NCBI GenBank assembly: GCA_035448545.1
Contig: DAOTJE010000008.1
Coordinates: 62,001 to 126,000 of the forward strand
Length of the DNA stretch: 64,000 nucleotides
Reading direction: 5' to 3'
From: Anaerobaca sp035448545
Lineage (GTDB): Bacteria > Planctomycetota > Phycisphaerae > Sedimentisphaerales > Anaerobacaceae
In this document: positions 47,746 through 56,827 of the stretch, piece after piece
Numbering within the stretch: the first letter of the stretch is position 1
Layout: the number at the start of each line of letters is the position of its first letter
Notes under the pieces: model-generated
What the model saw: the letters and a program-made list of their open reading frames with translations, nothing else
What the model was told of the DNA's origin: nothing
Databases searched by the model: none
Made by a program: the position numbers and the translations under genes

Positions 47746-49716
47746 ATGCAGAGCTTCTCGATAGGATTGAGTGGTTTGAGTGCGGCGTACGCGGCGATGG
47801 ACGTGATCGGTAACAACATCGCCAACGCATCGACCGACGGTTACCATCGTCAACGCATCGAACTGAGTCCGTCGAAGACGACGCAGACCGGGGCGGCAGC
47901 GGTCGGCGCGGGCGTGGACATCGCCGGCGTCACGCGCATGATCGACAGCCTTCTGGAACGGGAGATTGTCAGTCAAACCTCTTCCAACGGACAGGTCTCT
48001 CAGGAGCTGACCACGCTGAGCTCCGTGGAGACGACGTTTGGAGAATTCGGCGCCAGCGGGGGATTGAACCAGACCCTGGATGCGTTCTTCGACGCGCTGC
48101 GCGGCCTGGCGGCCAACCCTCTGGAGCAGACCTGGCGCAACGAGGTCATCAGTTCGGCGCAGCTGCTGACCACGGAGTTTCGACGGCTGGGTGAATCTCT
48201 GATCAGTCTGGAAGACCAGGTGGTGCTCGAGGCGCAAAACGTCGCCGATTCCATCAATGCCCTGACGGAGCAGATTGCCGAGCTGAACCAGAAGATCCAG
48301 GCCGTGGAGATCAACGGAGGACAGGCCAACAACCTGCGTGACAGTCGGGATCAGTTGATCGTCGAACTGGCCGCGCTGACGGGCATTGAAACACAGACCC
48401 GGGAATATGGCGGAGTCGACGTCTCCATCGAGGGGCTCCCGGTCGTCACGGGTGCGATTACCCTGGGGGTCTGCGTCGGAATGCAGGATGATGGATCGCT
48501 GGCCCTGCAAGCCACGGGAACCGAAGGCTACGGTTTGGCTGTGGAAGGAGGGCGTCTCGGGGGCCTGCTCTCGCTTAAGAACGACTTGCTCCCGCAGCTT
48601 CAGAACGACCTCGACACGCTGGCCAAGAGCATCGTGGTCCAGATCAACGCATGCCATGTTCAGGGGGTCGGGCTCAGCGGGGCGTTCACGGAGATGGACG
48701 GATGGGCGATGAGCAGCGAGGCTCTGAGCGAAGTCCAACCGCCGATCACGGACGGAACTTTCTACATTCGCGTCACCAACACGGACACCGGCGAGATCCG
48801 GCGACACGCCGTGACCGTAAACGTTTCCGGTCCCGTGCCCGACACCCTGGATTCGATTGCGGCCAAGATCGATGCCATCCCGGGTCTGAACGGATCGTCG
48901 GATTCCTCGAAGCTCCATATTGTGTCCAGCCTCGGGTATGAGTTCGACTTCATTCCGGCGCCGCTGCCGGAGCCGACGGCCAGCAATCTGACTGCGGCGA
49001 ATCCGCCGTCGATTTCGGTCTTCGGCACCTATGATAACGCGTCGAACGACACTCTGCGTTTCACCGTGAGCGGTACCGGCGCGGTTGGAAACGGTGTCCT
49101 TCGGCTGACCGTTACGAATTCCAAGGGGGACGTGGTCGCTACGCTGAGTGTCGGGGACGGGTACGCCGCCGGTGACACCATCGAGATGACCAACGGGATC
49201 AAGATCGCACTGAGTACGGGCGATCTCAACGACGGGGACACCTTCGACGTCGACGTGTTTCAGACGACGGATACCTCAGGCTTTCTGGCGGCGGCGGGCA
49301 TGAACGCGTTTTTCTCCGGCGCCAGCGCGTCGGAGATGAGCGTCTGCGCCGATATGGCTGACAACCCGAACCGGATCGCCACGGCCCTGGGTGCCGACCT
49401 GAGCGACAATGAAGCGGCACTGCGGATGGCACGCGTCCATGACCAGCCGGTGGAGAGCCTTGCGGGCATGACGGCCAATGAGTACTACCAGCGCACGCTG
49501 GCCAATCTGGGACAGCAGGTGGCGCTGCGGCAGTCGAGGCAGGACAACATCGAGGCGGTCATTCAGGACCTGAAAAAGCAGCAGAGTGAGGTCAGCGGCG
49601 TCAATATCAACGATGAGGCAGCCCAGTTGATCGTCTTCGAGACAATGTTCCAGGCGATGGCCAAGTTTCTTGAGACGCAGCAGGCAGTGCTGCTGTCGCT
49701 GATGGATATGATTTGA
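47746..49716 (+). CDS. flgK: Hook-filament junction protein FlgK
   Basis: It has 656 residues from ATG at 47746 (GAGGAT eight bases upstream); the frame is open from 47680 but the canonical N-terminus SFSIGLSGLSAAYAAMDVIG then NNIANASTDGYHRQR begins here. The D0/D1 helices and the C-terminal EAAQLIVFETMFQAMAKFLE followed by TQQAVLLSLMDMI are typical of FlgK. The central variable region is long. Secreted by the flagellar export apparatus. Confidence 0.95.
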   Translation: MQSFSIGLSGLSAAYAAMDVIGNNIANASTDGYHRQRIELSPSKTTQTGAAAVGAGVDIAGVTRMIDSLLEREIVSQTSSNGQVSQELTTLSSVETTFGEFGASGGLNQTLDAFFDALRGLAANPLEQTWRNEVISSAQLLTTEFRRLGESLISLEDQVVLEAQNVADSINALTEQIAELNQKIQAVEINGGQANNLRDSRDQLIVELAALTGIETQTREYGGVDVSIEGLPVVTGAITLGVCVGMQDDGSLALQATGTEGYGLAVEGGRLGGLLSLKNDLLPQLQNDLDTLAKSIVVQINACHVQGVGLSGAFTEMDGWAMSSEALSEVQPPITDGTFYIRVTNTDTGEIRRHAVTVNVSGPVPDTLDSIAAKIDAIPGLNGSSDSSKLHIVSSLGYEFDFIPAPLPEPTASNLTAANPPSISVFGTYDNASNDTLRFTVSGTGAVGNGVLRLTVTNSKGDVVATLSVGDGYAAGDTIEMTNGIKIALSTGDLNDGDTFDVDVFQTTDTSGFLAAAGMNAFFSGASASEMSVCADMADNPNRIATALGADLSDNEAALRMARVHDQPVESLAGMTANEYYQRTLANLGQQVALRQSRQDNIEAVIQDLKKQQSEVSGVNINDEAAQLIVFETMFQAMAKFLETQQAVLLSLMDMI

Positions 49717-49796
49717 CGCCGCCAGATCTCGGACCGGAGGATGGAGCGGCCGGGAAACCTGTTGAGCAGTATGCAGAAAGCAAGGATGAGGCAACC

Positions 49797-50984
49797 ATGA
49801 GTGGTTCAATAGCCAGCATATGCGACAATGTCAGTTACGCCCTGTCTCTCCATACCCAGGCCATCACCGAGCTGCAGGAGCAGGCGTCCACGGGCAACCG
49901 GGTCAATCGGGCCTCCGACAGTCCGTCGGAGGCGTATCGGATTCTCGGTCTGAACACGCAGGATCGCTCGCTGGCCGGCTATATCGAGAACATCCAGGAC
50001 CTGATCGGCACGCTCGAGATCTCCTCGACCGTCATCGAAGACATGGCGTCGGAGCTGGCCAACAGCCGGACAGTCCTGACCGAGATCGTCGGCGGTGTCT
50101 ACGACAACGAGGGACAGGAGCGAATCGCCGAGAAACTCAACAGCACGCTGGAACAACTGGTTTCGCTGGCCAACACCAAGCACGCGAACCAGTATCTGTT
50201 CTCCGGAAACAACACCAGCCTTCCCCCCTACGCAGTGGAGTACGCCGGGGGCCAGATTGTCAGCGTGACATATCAGGGGGGCGCGGAGGCCCGCCGGATC
50301 GATGTGGCCCCTGCGGTGGAAATCGAGGCGTATCGCGTCGGCGACGACGTCTTTCGGGCCGATCAGCGGGAGGCCCCCGTCTTTCTCGGCAGTACGGGGG
50401 CCCGGAACGGAACCGGCACGTCGAATGTGCGTGGAGATGTCTGGTTGCTGGTCGAGCACGACGGAAGCAACTACCGGATCTCCATCGATGAAGGCGCCAC
50501 GTTCGTTACGGTGCCGGCAGGCGGGGAAACCAACCAGATGGTGACGGATTCCCGCACCGGACGCGTTCTCTATGTTGATACCACACAGATTACCGCCACC
50601 GGCGTCGAACTCGTTCGTGTCCCCGGAACGTACGACGTCTTCGGTACCCTGATCGGACTGCGAGATCTCCTGCGGAACGACCGGGAGATCTCCACCCAGC
50701 AGCTGCTCAGCTATGTGGACCAATGCGTTCAGGCGGTGGAAGAGGTACGAAGCCTCCTGATCCAGTCCGATGTCTCCACGGGCTCGAAGGTCGGGTTTCT
50801 TACCACGCTCAAAGAAACGCTCGAAAACATGCAGTTTGACACGCAGGATGAGACAACCAGGCTCCAGGAAGCCGATATTGCCCAGATTTCCATCGATCTT
50901 TCCCGGCGTGAGATTCTCTACCAGATGTCGCTGTCGGTCGCCGCGAAGCTGATGGGTATGTCGCTGCTGGACTATATCAGTTGA
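49797..50984 (+). CDS. flgL: Hook-filament junction protein FlgL
   Basis: It has 395 residues from ATG at 49797 with AAGGATGAGG upstream. The flagellin-like N-terminal D0/D1 helix has ELQEQASTGNRVNRASDSPSE and the C-terminal helix has EADIAQISIDLSRREILYQ, which distinguish FlgL from flagellin by length and by position after flgK. No flagellin gene follows in the window. It is the last recognised flagellar structural gene of the operon begun at 38795. Confidence 0.92.
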   Translation: MSGSIASICDNVSYALSLHTQAITELQEQASTGNRVNRASDSPSEAYRILGLNTQDRSLAGYIENIQDLIGTLEISSTVIEDMASELANSRTVLTEIVGGVYDNEGQERIAEKLNSTLEQLVSLANTKHANQYLFSGNNTSLPPYAVEYAGGQIVSVTYQGGAEARRIDVAPAVEIEAYRVGDDVFRADQREAPVFLGSTGARNGTGTSNVRGDVWLLVEHDGSNYRISIDEGATFVTVPAGGETNQMVTDSRTGRVLYVDTTQITATGVELVRVPGTYDVFGTLIGLRDLLRNDREISTQQLLSYVDQCVQAVEEVRSLLIQSDVSTGSKVGFLTTLKETLENMQFDTQDETTRLQEADIAQISIDLSRREILYQMSLSVAAKLMGMSLLDYIS

Positions 50985-51058
50985 GGCAGGGCCATCCGGA
51001 GGGGGTACACGGTCGTTTTGCAGACGTCGGTGTCTGATTTCTATCCAGACGATCCGTC

Positions 51059-51074
51059 GCGCAGGGCCCTGCGC
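51059..51074. promoter_or_regulatory. 16-bp perfect palindrome upstream of sigma-54 promoter
   Basis: GCGCAGGGCCCTGCGC is self-complementary and ends 25 bases before the -24 box at 51099. It could be an operator or activator site, or the stem of a terminator after flgL, although no T tract follows directly. Confidence 0.45.
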
Positions 51075-51098
51075 CAAAATATCCCCCTTTCAAAACAG

Positions 51099-51114
51099 CG
51101 GCACGCCGTTTGCA
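51099..51114 (+). promoter_or_regulatory. Sigma-54 promoter of the surface-modification block
   Basis: CGGCACG-CCGT-TTGCA matches the -24/-12 consensus except the first T of TGGCACG. Transcription would begin near 51125, 40 bases before the ATG at 51166. Confidence 0.8.
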
Positions 51115-51165
51115 AATAGCGGCGGAGAGTCGCGTTCTACTCCGTTGTCAGAAGGGAGCACATAT

Positions 51166-52677
51166 ATGACCGCACAGACAGGCGCAAATGTCTACCAGCG
51201 TGGGCTGGAACTGGCCGAGGCCGGAAAGTACGAAGCGGCACTGGGTTGTATCCGGGAGCACCTGCGGGTCGCTCCACAGGATGCCCAAGCCCTGAACGAT
51301 GCCGGGGCGATCCTCCATTGCCTGGGACGCTGCGAGGATGCGGTCGCGCATCTGGTGAAGGCGCGCGCGCTCCAGCCCGAGAGCGGTGAGATTGTCTGGA
51401 ATCTTGTGGAGGCCTACCTGGCGGCGGGCAGGGCCCTGGAGGCTGCCTCCCTGCTCGAAACGATGGAGCGGATGGACATCCTCAACATCGAGGTGCTGAA
51501 CCGTGTGGCCACGATGTTGCTCAATCAAGGCAAGAAAGGTCCGGCCATCGAGGTCCTGCTGCGGTCGCGCTGCCGGTGGCCCGAACAGGAGGTGCTGAAT
51601 CCGATCCTGAGCCTGATCCGCAGCAAACGTCCGAAAATCGCGTTGCTCCGGGTAGGAGAGGGCGAGGACGGCGCTCTGGCGGAGGCGTGGGCATTCGTCC
51701 AGGAGCGGTTCCAGACGGAGTTCTGCACGGGCCGCACGCCCGAGGAACTGTCGCGGCTGATGCAGTGGTGTGACATCGCCTGGTTTGACGGAGGCGGTCC
51801 GATCGTGGCCGAGATGCTGCAATCGCCGGCACCGGGCAAGACCCTCGTCAGCTTGCGCTGCTCGGATGTCCGCGACGGCTGGGTGCGCCAGGTTCGATGG
51901 GAGCATGTGGATATCGTGATTCAGATCGGCAGCTCGGCCGTCGAGGAGGCCCTGCTGAGGTGGGTGCCCGACATTCGAAACCGTACGCGCCTGGTCGTCG
52001 TGCCGAATGGCGTCGACACGACGCGGTACGTTTTTCAACAGCGCGCCCGCGGCAGGAACCTCGCGTGCGCGGGCCGGCTGTCGATGGAAGCGAATCCCGC
52101 TTTTCTCCTCCAGTGCATGCAGAAACTGCACTACCTCGACGGAAGCTACCGGTTGTTCTTCTGTGGCGATTTCGAAAACCCCATGCTCGAACAATACACC
52201 CATCACATGGTCCAGGTGCTGGGCCTGATGGACGTGGTGTCGTTCGAACCCTATCCGAGCAACCTGAACGCTTGGTTCGGCGACAAGCATTTCATCGTCT
52301 CCAGCGGCATCGGGGAAAGCCAGATCGAGTCTCTGCTGGCGGGCATGGCTTGCGGGCTGAAGCCCATCGTGCACCGTTTCGCCGGCGCCGACCGGTTGTT
52401 CCCCGTGCCCAATTTGTTCAACATCGCCGAGGAGTTCTGCGAGTGTGTTCTGGGACGCGAGTATGATCCGGCGGGCTATCGCCGGTTCGTGGAAGAGCGC
52501 TATCCGATTCGCGGGCACCTGCGCCAGGTCGATGGCATCCTGAACCAGCTTGAGGCCGAGCTCGACGCTCGGCGTTTCGGCGCCGGCCCGCGTCATTCCG
52601 GTGGGATCTGCGATGTCCCGACGCCGCCCGGCCGTCGATCCGTTACACAGGTCCCTGTGAGCCCGCTGATGCCGTGA
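51166..52677 (+). CDS. TPR-glycosyltransferase fusion
   Basis: It has 503 residues from ATG at 51166 with GAAGGGAG upstream. Residues 1-150 form TPR-like repeats (LELAEAGKYEAALGCIREHL, AGAILHCLGRCEDAVAHLVKA). The rest is a GT-B glycosyltransferase of family-4 type: DIVIQIGSSAVEEAL region, VVVPNGVDTTRY (sugar-nucleotide loop), LACAGRLSMEANP and the acidic GIGESQIESLLAGMACG where GT4 enzymes have an E-x7-E pair. It is the first gene after the sigma-54 promoter. Likely transfers sugars to a surface protein or glycan; the TPR part may bind the acceptor. Ends in a four-base overlap (GTGA) with the next gene. Confidence 0.85.
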   Translation: MTAQTGANVYQRGLELAEAGKYEAALGCIREHLRVAPQDAQALNDAGAILHCLGRCEDAVAHLVKARALQPESGEIVWNLVEAYLAAGRALEAASLLETMERMDILNIEVLNRVATMLLNQGKKGPAIEVLLRSRCRWPEQEVLNPILSLIRSKRPKIALLRVGEGEDGALAEAWAFVQERFQTEFCTGRTPEELSRLMQWCDIAWFDGGGPIVAEMLQSPAPGKTLVSLRCSDVRDGWVRQVRWEHVDIVIQIGSSAVEEALLRWVPDIRNRTRLVVVPNGVDTTRYVFQQRARGRNLACAGRLSMEANPAFLLQCMQKLHYLDGSYRLFFCGDFENPMLEQYTHHMVQVLGLMDVVSFEPYPSNLNAWFGDKHFIVSSGIGESQIESLLAGMACGLKPIVHRFAGADRLFPVPNLFNIAEEFCECVLGREYDPAGYRRFVEERYPIRGHLRQVDGILNQLEAELDARRFGAGPRHSGGICDVPTPPGRRSVTQVPVSPLMP

Positions 52678-54332
52678 AGGTGACGCCGTACGTGAGACTG
52701 AACGCCTGTCCCATGTCCAGAGACTGCCAGGAGAATCTATCGCCGCCCGCCGCGTCGGATGGCCGCGATCGACGCGGTCCTCTCGTAAGCGTATTGCTGC
52801 CGACGTACAATCGACGCCGTTATCTGGCCCACGCCCTGGCCAGCGCCGTGCGTCAGACCTATCGAAACCTGGAGATCTTCGTGGTCAACGACGGTGGCCA
52901 CGACGTCCGCGACGTTGTTACGTCGTTCGACGATCCGCGCATCTGTTTCATCGACCGACGCGAGAACCGCGGCAAGCCGCATTCGCTCAACGAGGCGCTG
53001 GCTCACGCCCGCGGCAAGTACGTTGCCTATCTCGATGACGATGACATTTACTACCCGAACCACATCCAGGTGCTGGTCGATGCCCTGGAGGGGCCGACCG
53101 ATTGTCAGGTGGCCTACAGCGATCTGTACAAGACCTACTGCCGGGTGCTCTCGAACGGGGATCGGGAAGTCCTGAGCAAGCACGTGGAGATCAGCCGGGA
53201 TTTCGACCGCTTTCTGATGCTCTACTTCAACCACGCGCTGCACGTGTCCCTGATGCATCGTCGCGATCTGCTGGACCGGACCGGCCTGTACAACGAAGAC
53301 CTGAACATCCTGATCGATTGGGACATGACACGCCGCCTGGCGTTCTTTTCCGATTTTCAGCATCTGACCACCATCACGGGGGAATTCTACAGCCCGGTGG
53401 AGGAGTCGGACCGCATCTCGATCCAGCGCCGCAAGGATGCACGCGAGTATCTGCGAAACGTGCTGGCCATCCGAACCACGCGCCCACCGAAACCGTGGGA
53501 CAAGCTCGAGGAACTGGCGATCATCCTGCTCGTGGACCGGCTGGATCAGCGCATCGCGGAAACGTGCGGACGCCTCTGGCGGTACACGTTCTATCCCTAT
53601 CAGCTTTATATTCCGCTGGCGCCCCGGGATATGGGGCGGTTGAACAGCGAGATGCCGAACGTGGTCCTGGTTCCCGTCGATGCGCAGAGCGCGCCGCAGG
53701 AAAAGGTGGATGCGGCGCTGCGAAGGGCCGAAGGCGCTTTCGTGGCGATCGTGCCCGGTGCCACGCCGATCGAAGAGATGTGGGTGGAGGATCCGCTCTA
53801 TGCGCTGATTCACAGCGCGTCCGATCGGGACGCACTTCTGCTGGAGGGCGTCGGCGAGGGACTGTGGGGAGCGGTGGTGAAGACCGCCGACCTGCGGCAG
53901 GCGCGGCGGACCTACCCGCATCTGTCCGTAAAGGAGTCGTTGGAAGCCTGCGGCCTTCGGGTGCGGCCGCCGCAGCCCGAAGAGTTGCCTTTTCAGTTCG
54001 ACGAACTGCTGCGCCAGGCGTGGCAAGCGGAGGCAGACGGCGATTGGACGTTGGCCGCGCGGGCATATGAGCATCTGGCCGCCCGCCATCGCAACGAGTT
54101 ATGGATGAAGTCGCTGGCGGCCAACGCCCATTTCCACGCGGGCCATCACGTGCAAGCCGGCCGACTCAGCCGCCAGGTCAATCAGGTGCGACCGACGGTG
54201 GAAACGCTCCTGTTGGAGGCCAAGGTGTGTCGTCGGAACCGGGACTTTCAGAACGCCATCGGCCTGCTCGAACAGGCCGAGAGAGGACTTCGAGGTCATC
54301 TTCCGATACCTGCACAGGCGCCGATGATCTGA
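52674..54332 (+). CDS. Family-2 glycosyltransferase with C-terminal helical repeats
   Basis: It has 552 residues. The GT-A domain (about 35-270) shows VSVLLPTYNRRRYLAHAL, VVNDGGHD, YVAYLDDDDIYYPNH (the DxD metal site) and NILIDWDMTRRLAFF near the acceptor side. A middle region (about 310-430) is of unclear fold, and the C-terminal 110 residues look like TPR helices (AWQAEADGDWTLAARAYEHL, VCRRNRDFQNAIGLLEQAER). Start is GTG at 52674 overlapping the previous stop; ATG at 52713 is an alternative that still keeps the catalytic domain. Sugar donor unknown. Confidence 0.85.
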   Translation: MKVTPYVRLNACPMSRDCQENLSPPAASDGRDRRGPLVSVLLPTYNRRRYLAHALASAVRQTYRNLEIFVVNDGGHDVRDVVTSFDDPRICFIDRRENRGKPHSLNEALAHARGKYVAYLDDDDIYYPNHIQVLVDALEGPTDCQVAYSDLYKTYCRVLSNGDREVLSKHVEISRDFDRFLMLYFNHALHVSLMHRRDLLDRTGLYNEDLNILIDWDMTRRLAFFSDFQHLTTITGEFYSPVEESDRISIQRRKDAREYLRNVLAIRTTRPPKPWDKLEELAIILLVDRLDQRIAETCGRLWRYTFYPYQLYIPLAPRDMGRLNSEMPNVVLVPVDAQSAPQEKVDAALRRAEGAFVAIVPGATPIEEMWVEDPLYALIHSASDRDALLLEGVGEGLWGAVVKTADLRQARRTYPHLSVKESLEACGLRVRPPQPEELPFQFDELLRQAWQAEADGDWTLAARAYEHLAARHRNELWMKSLAANAHFHAGHHVQAGRLSRQVNQVRPTVETLLLEAKVCRRNRDFQNAIGLLEQAERGLRGHLPIPAQAPMI

Positions 54333-54367
54333 GCGCACAAGTGGCAGGAGACTGGGAAAACGCAGAT

Positions 54368-54985
54368 ATGGATACGGCGCCGATGAACGAGGTCGAAAAA
54401 CGGAAGAGAACACAGCACTATGAAGTGCTGCGCGAGCTGGGCGACTGCTACACGTCAGTGGGCAACTACGCCCAGGCCCAACGGTGCTACGAGAAGGCAG
54501 CGTCGATTGGACCGGATGAACCGGGGCCCTACGTGGGCCTGGGAGCGGCCGCCCTCCAGACGGGCCGCTGCGAGGATGCCGAGATTGCATTCCGCGTCGC
54601 GTGCCGGCTGGATCCCCGGTGCGCCAAGGCATACGCCGGACTGGCTATGGTCGCCCAGCAACGAAAAGAGTATTCGCAGTCCTTCGATCTTTATATGAAG
54701 TCGCTCGAACTGGACAGCGACAACATCACCTCGCTGCTCGGACTGTTCCAGGTCTCCTGTCAGATGGGTTCCTTCGCCAAGGTGACTCACTACCTGGAAA
54801 TCTACCTGCAGATGCATCCCGGCGACGCGTCGGTGATGTTCGCGCTGGCGGCGCTGTACTTCAAGGACGGACGTCCGGAGGAATCCCGGCAGATGCTGCT
54901 CAACCTGTTGGCGCTGGAGCCGACGAACGGAGATGCGACGAACCTGCTCGAAGAAGTGGAACACAGTCTGGCGGGAGCACGATAG
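54368..54985 (+). CDS. TPR repeat protein
   Basis: It has 205 residues from ATG at 54368, although the ribosome site is weak and GTG at 54341 is possible. It consists almost wholly of TPR repeats (LGDCYTSVGNYAQAQRCYEK, GLGAAALQTGRCEDAEIAF, GLAMVAQQRKEYSQSFDLY, ALAALYFKDGRPEESRQML). No catalytic motif and no signal peptide. The similar TPR parts of the two glycosyltransferases before it suggest a shared acceptor or a cytoplasmic scaffold for modification of one substrate. Confidence 0.8.
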   Translation: MDTAPMNEVEKRKRTQHYEVLRELGDCYTSVGNYAQAQRCYEKAASIGPDEPGPYVGLGAAALQTGRCEDAEIAFRVACRLDPRCAKAYAGLAMVAQQRKEYSQSFDLYMKSLELDSDNITSLLGLFQVSCQMGSFAKVTHYLEIYLQMHPGDASVMFALAALYFKDGRPEESRQMLLNLLALEPTNGDATNLLEEVEHSLAGAR

Positions 54986-54988
54986 CCC

Positions 54989-55378
54989 ATGGGTACCCGC
55001 GACACCCCCTTGACGACAGCGCCCGGTCGCATGGCCGAGCGTCTGGAGGAACTGAGTTGCCTGCTGCGGGGACAGATCGCCGGCGTGCGCGAGGGCCAGT
55101 TCGATCAGGTCGAGCGGCTGGCCGCCCGCGCCGAGACGCTGGTGGCCGGGCTGATCCGGGACCGCGCGTACGCCGGGACGCTGGAGCAATCGCAGAGAGC
55201 GCATTTGACACGATTATACGACGAACTGACCCTCGCCCTGCGAGCCGAGCGAGGCGACGTGCAGACGAGGCTCGCACAACTCAGACAGGTCAAGAGAGCA
55301 ATCGTCGCCTATGGGCGAAAGGCCCGAGCACGATCCCCATCGCAGGTTACGGGTTACCGCGAGGGGAGCACGTATTGA
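54989..55378 (+). CDS. Small helical protein, possibly FliT/FlgN-type chaperone
   Basis: No family is certain. It has 129 residues, all helical, with heptad-like LAARAETLVAGLI and LTRLYDELTLALRAERGDVQ, a layout resembling flagellar export chaperones FliT or FlgN. It begins three bases after the TPR gene; ATG at 55031 is an alternative start. A chaperone would fit a block that handles an exported, modified protein such as flagellin or a filament cap protein. Confidence in function is low. Confidence 0.6.
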   Translation: MGTRDTPLTTAPGRMAERLEELSCLLRGQIAGVREGQFDQVERLAARAETLVAGLIRDRAYAGTLEQSQRAHLTRLYDELTLALRAERGDVQTRLAQLRQVKRAIVAYGRKARARSPSQVTGYREGSTY

Positions 55379-55402
55379 CGTTACACAGTAAGGAGCGTTC
55401 CG

Positions 55403-56827
55403 ATGAACCTATCCTGCATTGGTCTTGGCAAGCTGGGCCTTTGCTCGGCCGCGTGCTTCGCCAGCAAGGGACATCACGTCATCGGCGTGGATTCCAGCGC
55501 CGAGCACATGGAAGCACTCACGAGCGGACGGTGTCCCGTCGACGAGACCGGACTGCCGGCGCTGCTGGAGGGCTGCCGCATGCGTATGGAGTTCACCCCG
55601 GACTATGGGTATGCCGTGCAGCACAGCGACATCACGTTGATCACGGTGCCGACGCCGAGCGATTCGACCGGGAGATTCTCCAACGCGTACGTCGAAGCGG
55701 TTCTCGATCGCATCGCCGGGGCGTTGAAGGCCAAGAAGACCTTCCATGTCGTGGCGCTGGTCTCGACGGTCATGCCGACGACGTGCGAGCACGTTTTCAA
55801 GCCCATCCTGGAGAAGCTGACGGGCAAGGTGTGCGGGCGGGACTTTGGGTTCGTCTACAATCCCGAGTTCGTCGCGCTCGGTTCGGTGATTCACGACTTC
55901 CTCCATCCGGACATGCTGCTCATCGGCGCCTCCGACGAGCGGTCGGCGCAACTGTGTCGGGAGCTGTACTCGTCCGTGGTGGAGAACGATCCGTACTATG
56001 CGGTCATGAACCTGACCAACGCGGAGATCACCAAGCTGAGCCTCAACTGCTACGTGACCATGAAGATCAGCTTCGCCAACGAGCTGGCGTCGATCTGCGA
56101 ACGGATTCCGGGCGCCGACGTTGACGTGGTGACCACGGCGGTGGGGTCCGATACGCGCGTGGGACGTCGGTACCTCAAGGGCGGACTGGGCTTCGGCGGT
56201 CCGTGTTTCCCGCGGGACAACCTGGCGTTTCAGCGTTGCGCCGAGGACGCCGGAGCCGACGCCCATCTCAGTCCGCGCGTCGTGAAGGTCAACGGCGAGG
56301 TGGTCAACCGGCTGTTCACCATGGTCAGCGAGCACGCCCGGCCCGGATCGACCGTGGCGCTGCTGGGCCTTTCCTACAAGCCGGGAACGCACATCATCGA
56401 AGAGTCGCAGTCGGTCATGCTCGCGGTGCAACTCCTCAAGGCGGGCTACGTGGTCCGCATGCACGACCCGAAGGCGCTGCCCAGCGTCCGCGAGGCGCTG
56501 CAGGGACGAGGAGTCTACTGCGAGGACCCGTACGACGCCGTCTCGGGGGCCGGTGTGGTGGTGATGCTGACGAGCTGGCCCCAGTACAACGACCTGGACG
56601 TTGCCCGATTGGAGGAAAGGGCAGGGGCCTCGCCGCTGTTGATCGATTGCTGGCGCATCTATCGGAACGCCACGCTGAAGAAGTTCACCTACCGCGCGTT
56701 CGGGATGGTGACCGTACCTGCAGGGGGAATCGCACATGACAGTCGCGCAGACATTCTCTACCAGGACCGTCGAGGACGTACGCCGGTACTGGAACGCACG
56801 TCCGTGCAACATCCGGCACTCACCTAA
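55403..56827 (+). CDS. UDP-glucose/GDP-mannose dehydrogenase family enzyme
   Basis: It has 474 residues. The N-terminal Rossmann motif (IGLGKLGLCSAACFASKGHHV), VPTPSDSTG, EFVALGSVIHDFLHPD, the catalytic Cys268 in GFGGPCFPRDN and the C-terminal LLGLSYKPGTHIIEESQS identify the family that oxidises a nucleotide sugar twice to a uronic acid, using two NAD+. Substrate (UDP-glucose, UDP-N-acetylmannosamine or another) is open. The last 34 residues extend past the usual end and overlap the next gene by 92 bases in another frame, suggesting an ancestral stop was lost. Confidence 0.9.
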   Translation: MNLSCIGLGKLGLCSAACFASKGHHVIGVDSSAEHMEALTSGRCPVDETGLPALLEGCRMRMEFTPDYGYAVQHSDITLITVPTPSDSTGRFSNAYVEAVLDRIAGALKAKKTFHVVALVSTVMPTTCEHVFKPILEKLTGKVCGRDFGFVYNPEFVALGSVIHDFLHPDMLLIGASDERSAQLCRELYSSVVENDPYYAVMNLTNAEITKLSLNCYVTMKISFANELASICERIPGADVDVVTTAVGSDTRVGRRYLKGGLGFGGPCFPRDNLAFQRCAEDAGADAHLSPRVVKVNGEVVNRLFTMVSEHARPGSTVALLGLSYKPGTHIIEESQSVMLAVQLLKAGYVVRMHDPKALPSVREALQGRGVYCEDPYDAVSGAGVVVMLTSWPQYNDLDVARLEERAGASPLLIDCWRIYRNATLKKFTYRAFGMVTVPAGGIAHDSRADILYQDRRGRTPVLERTSVQHPALT

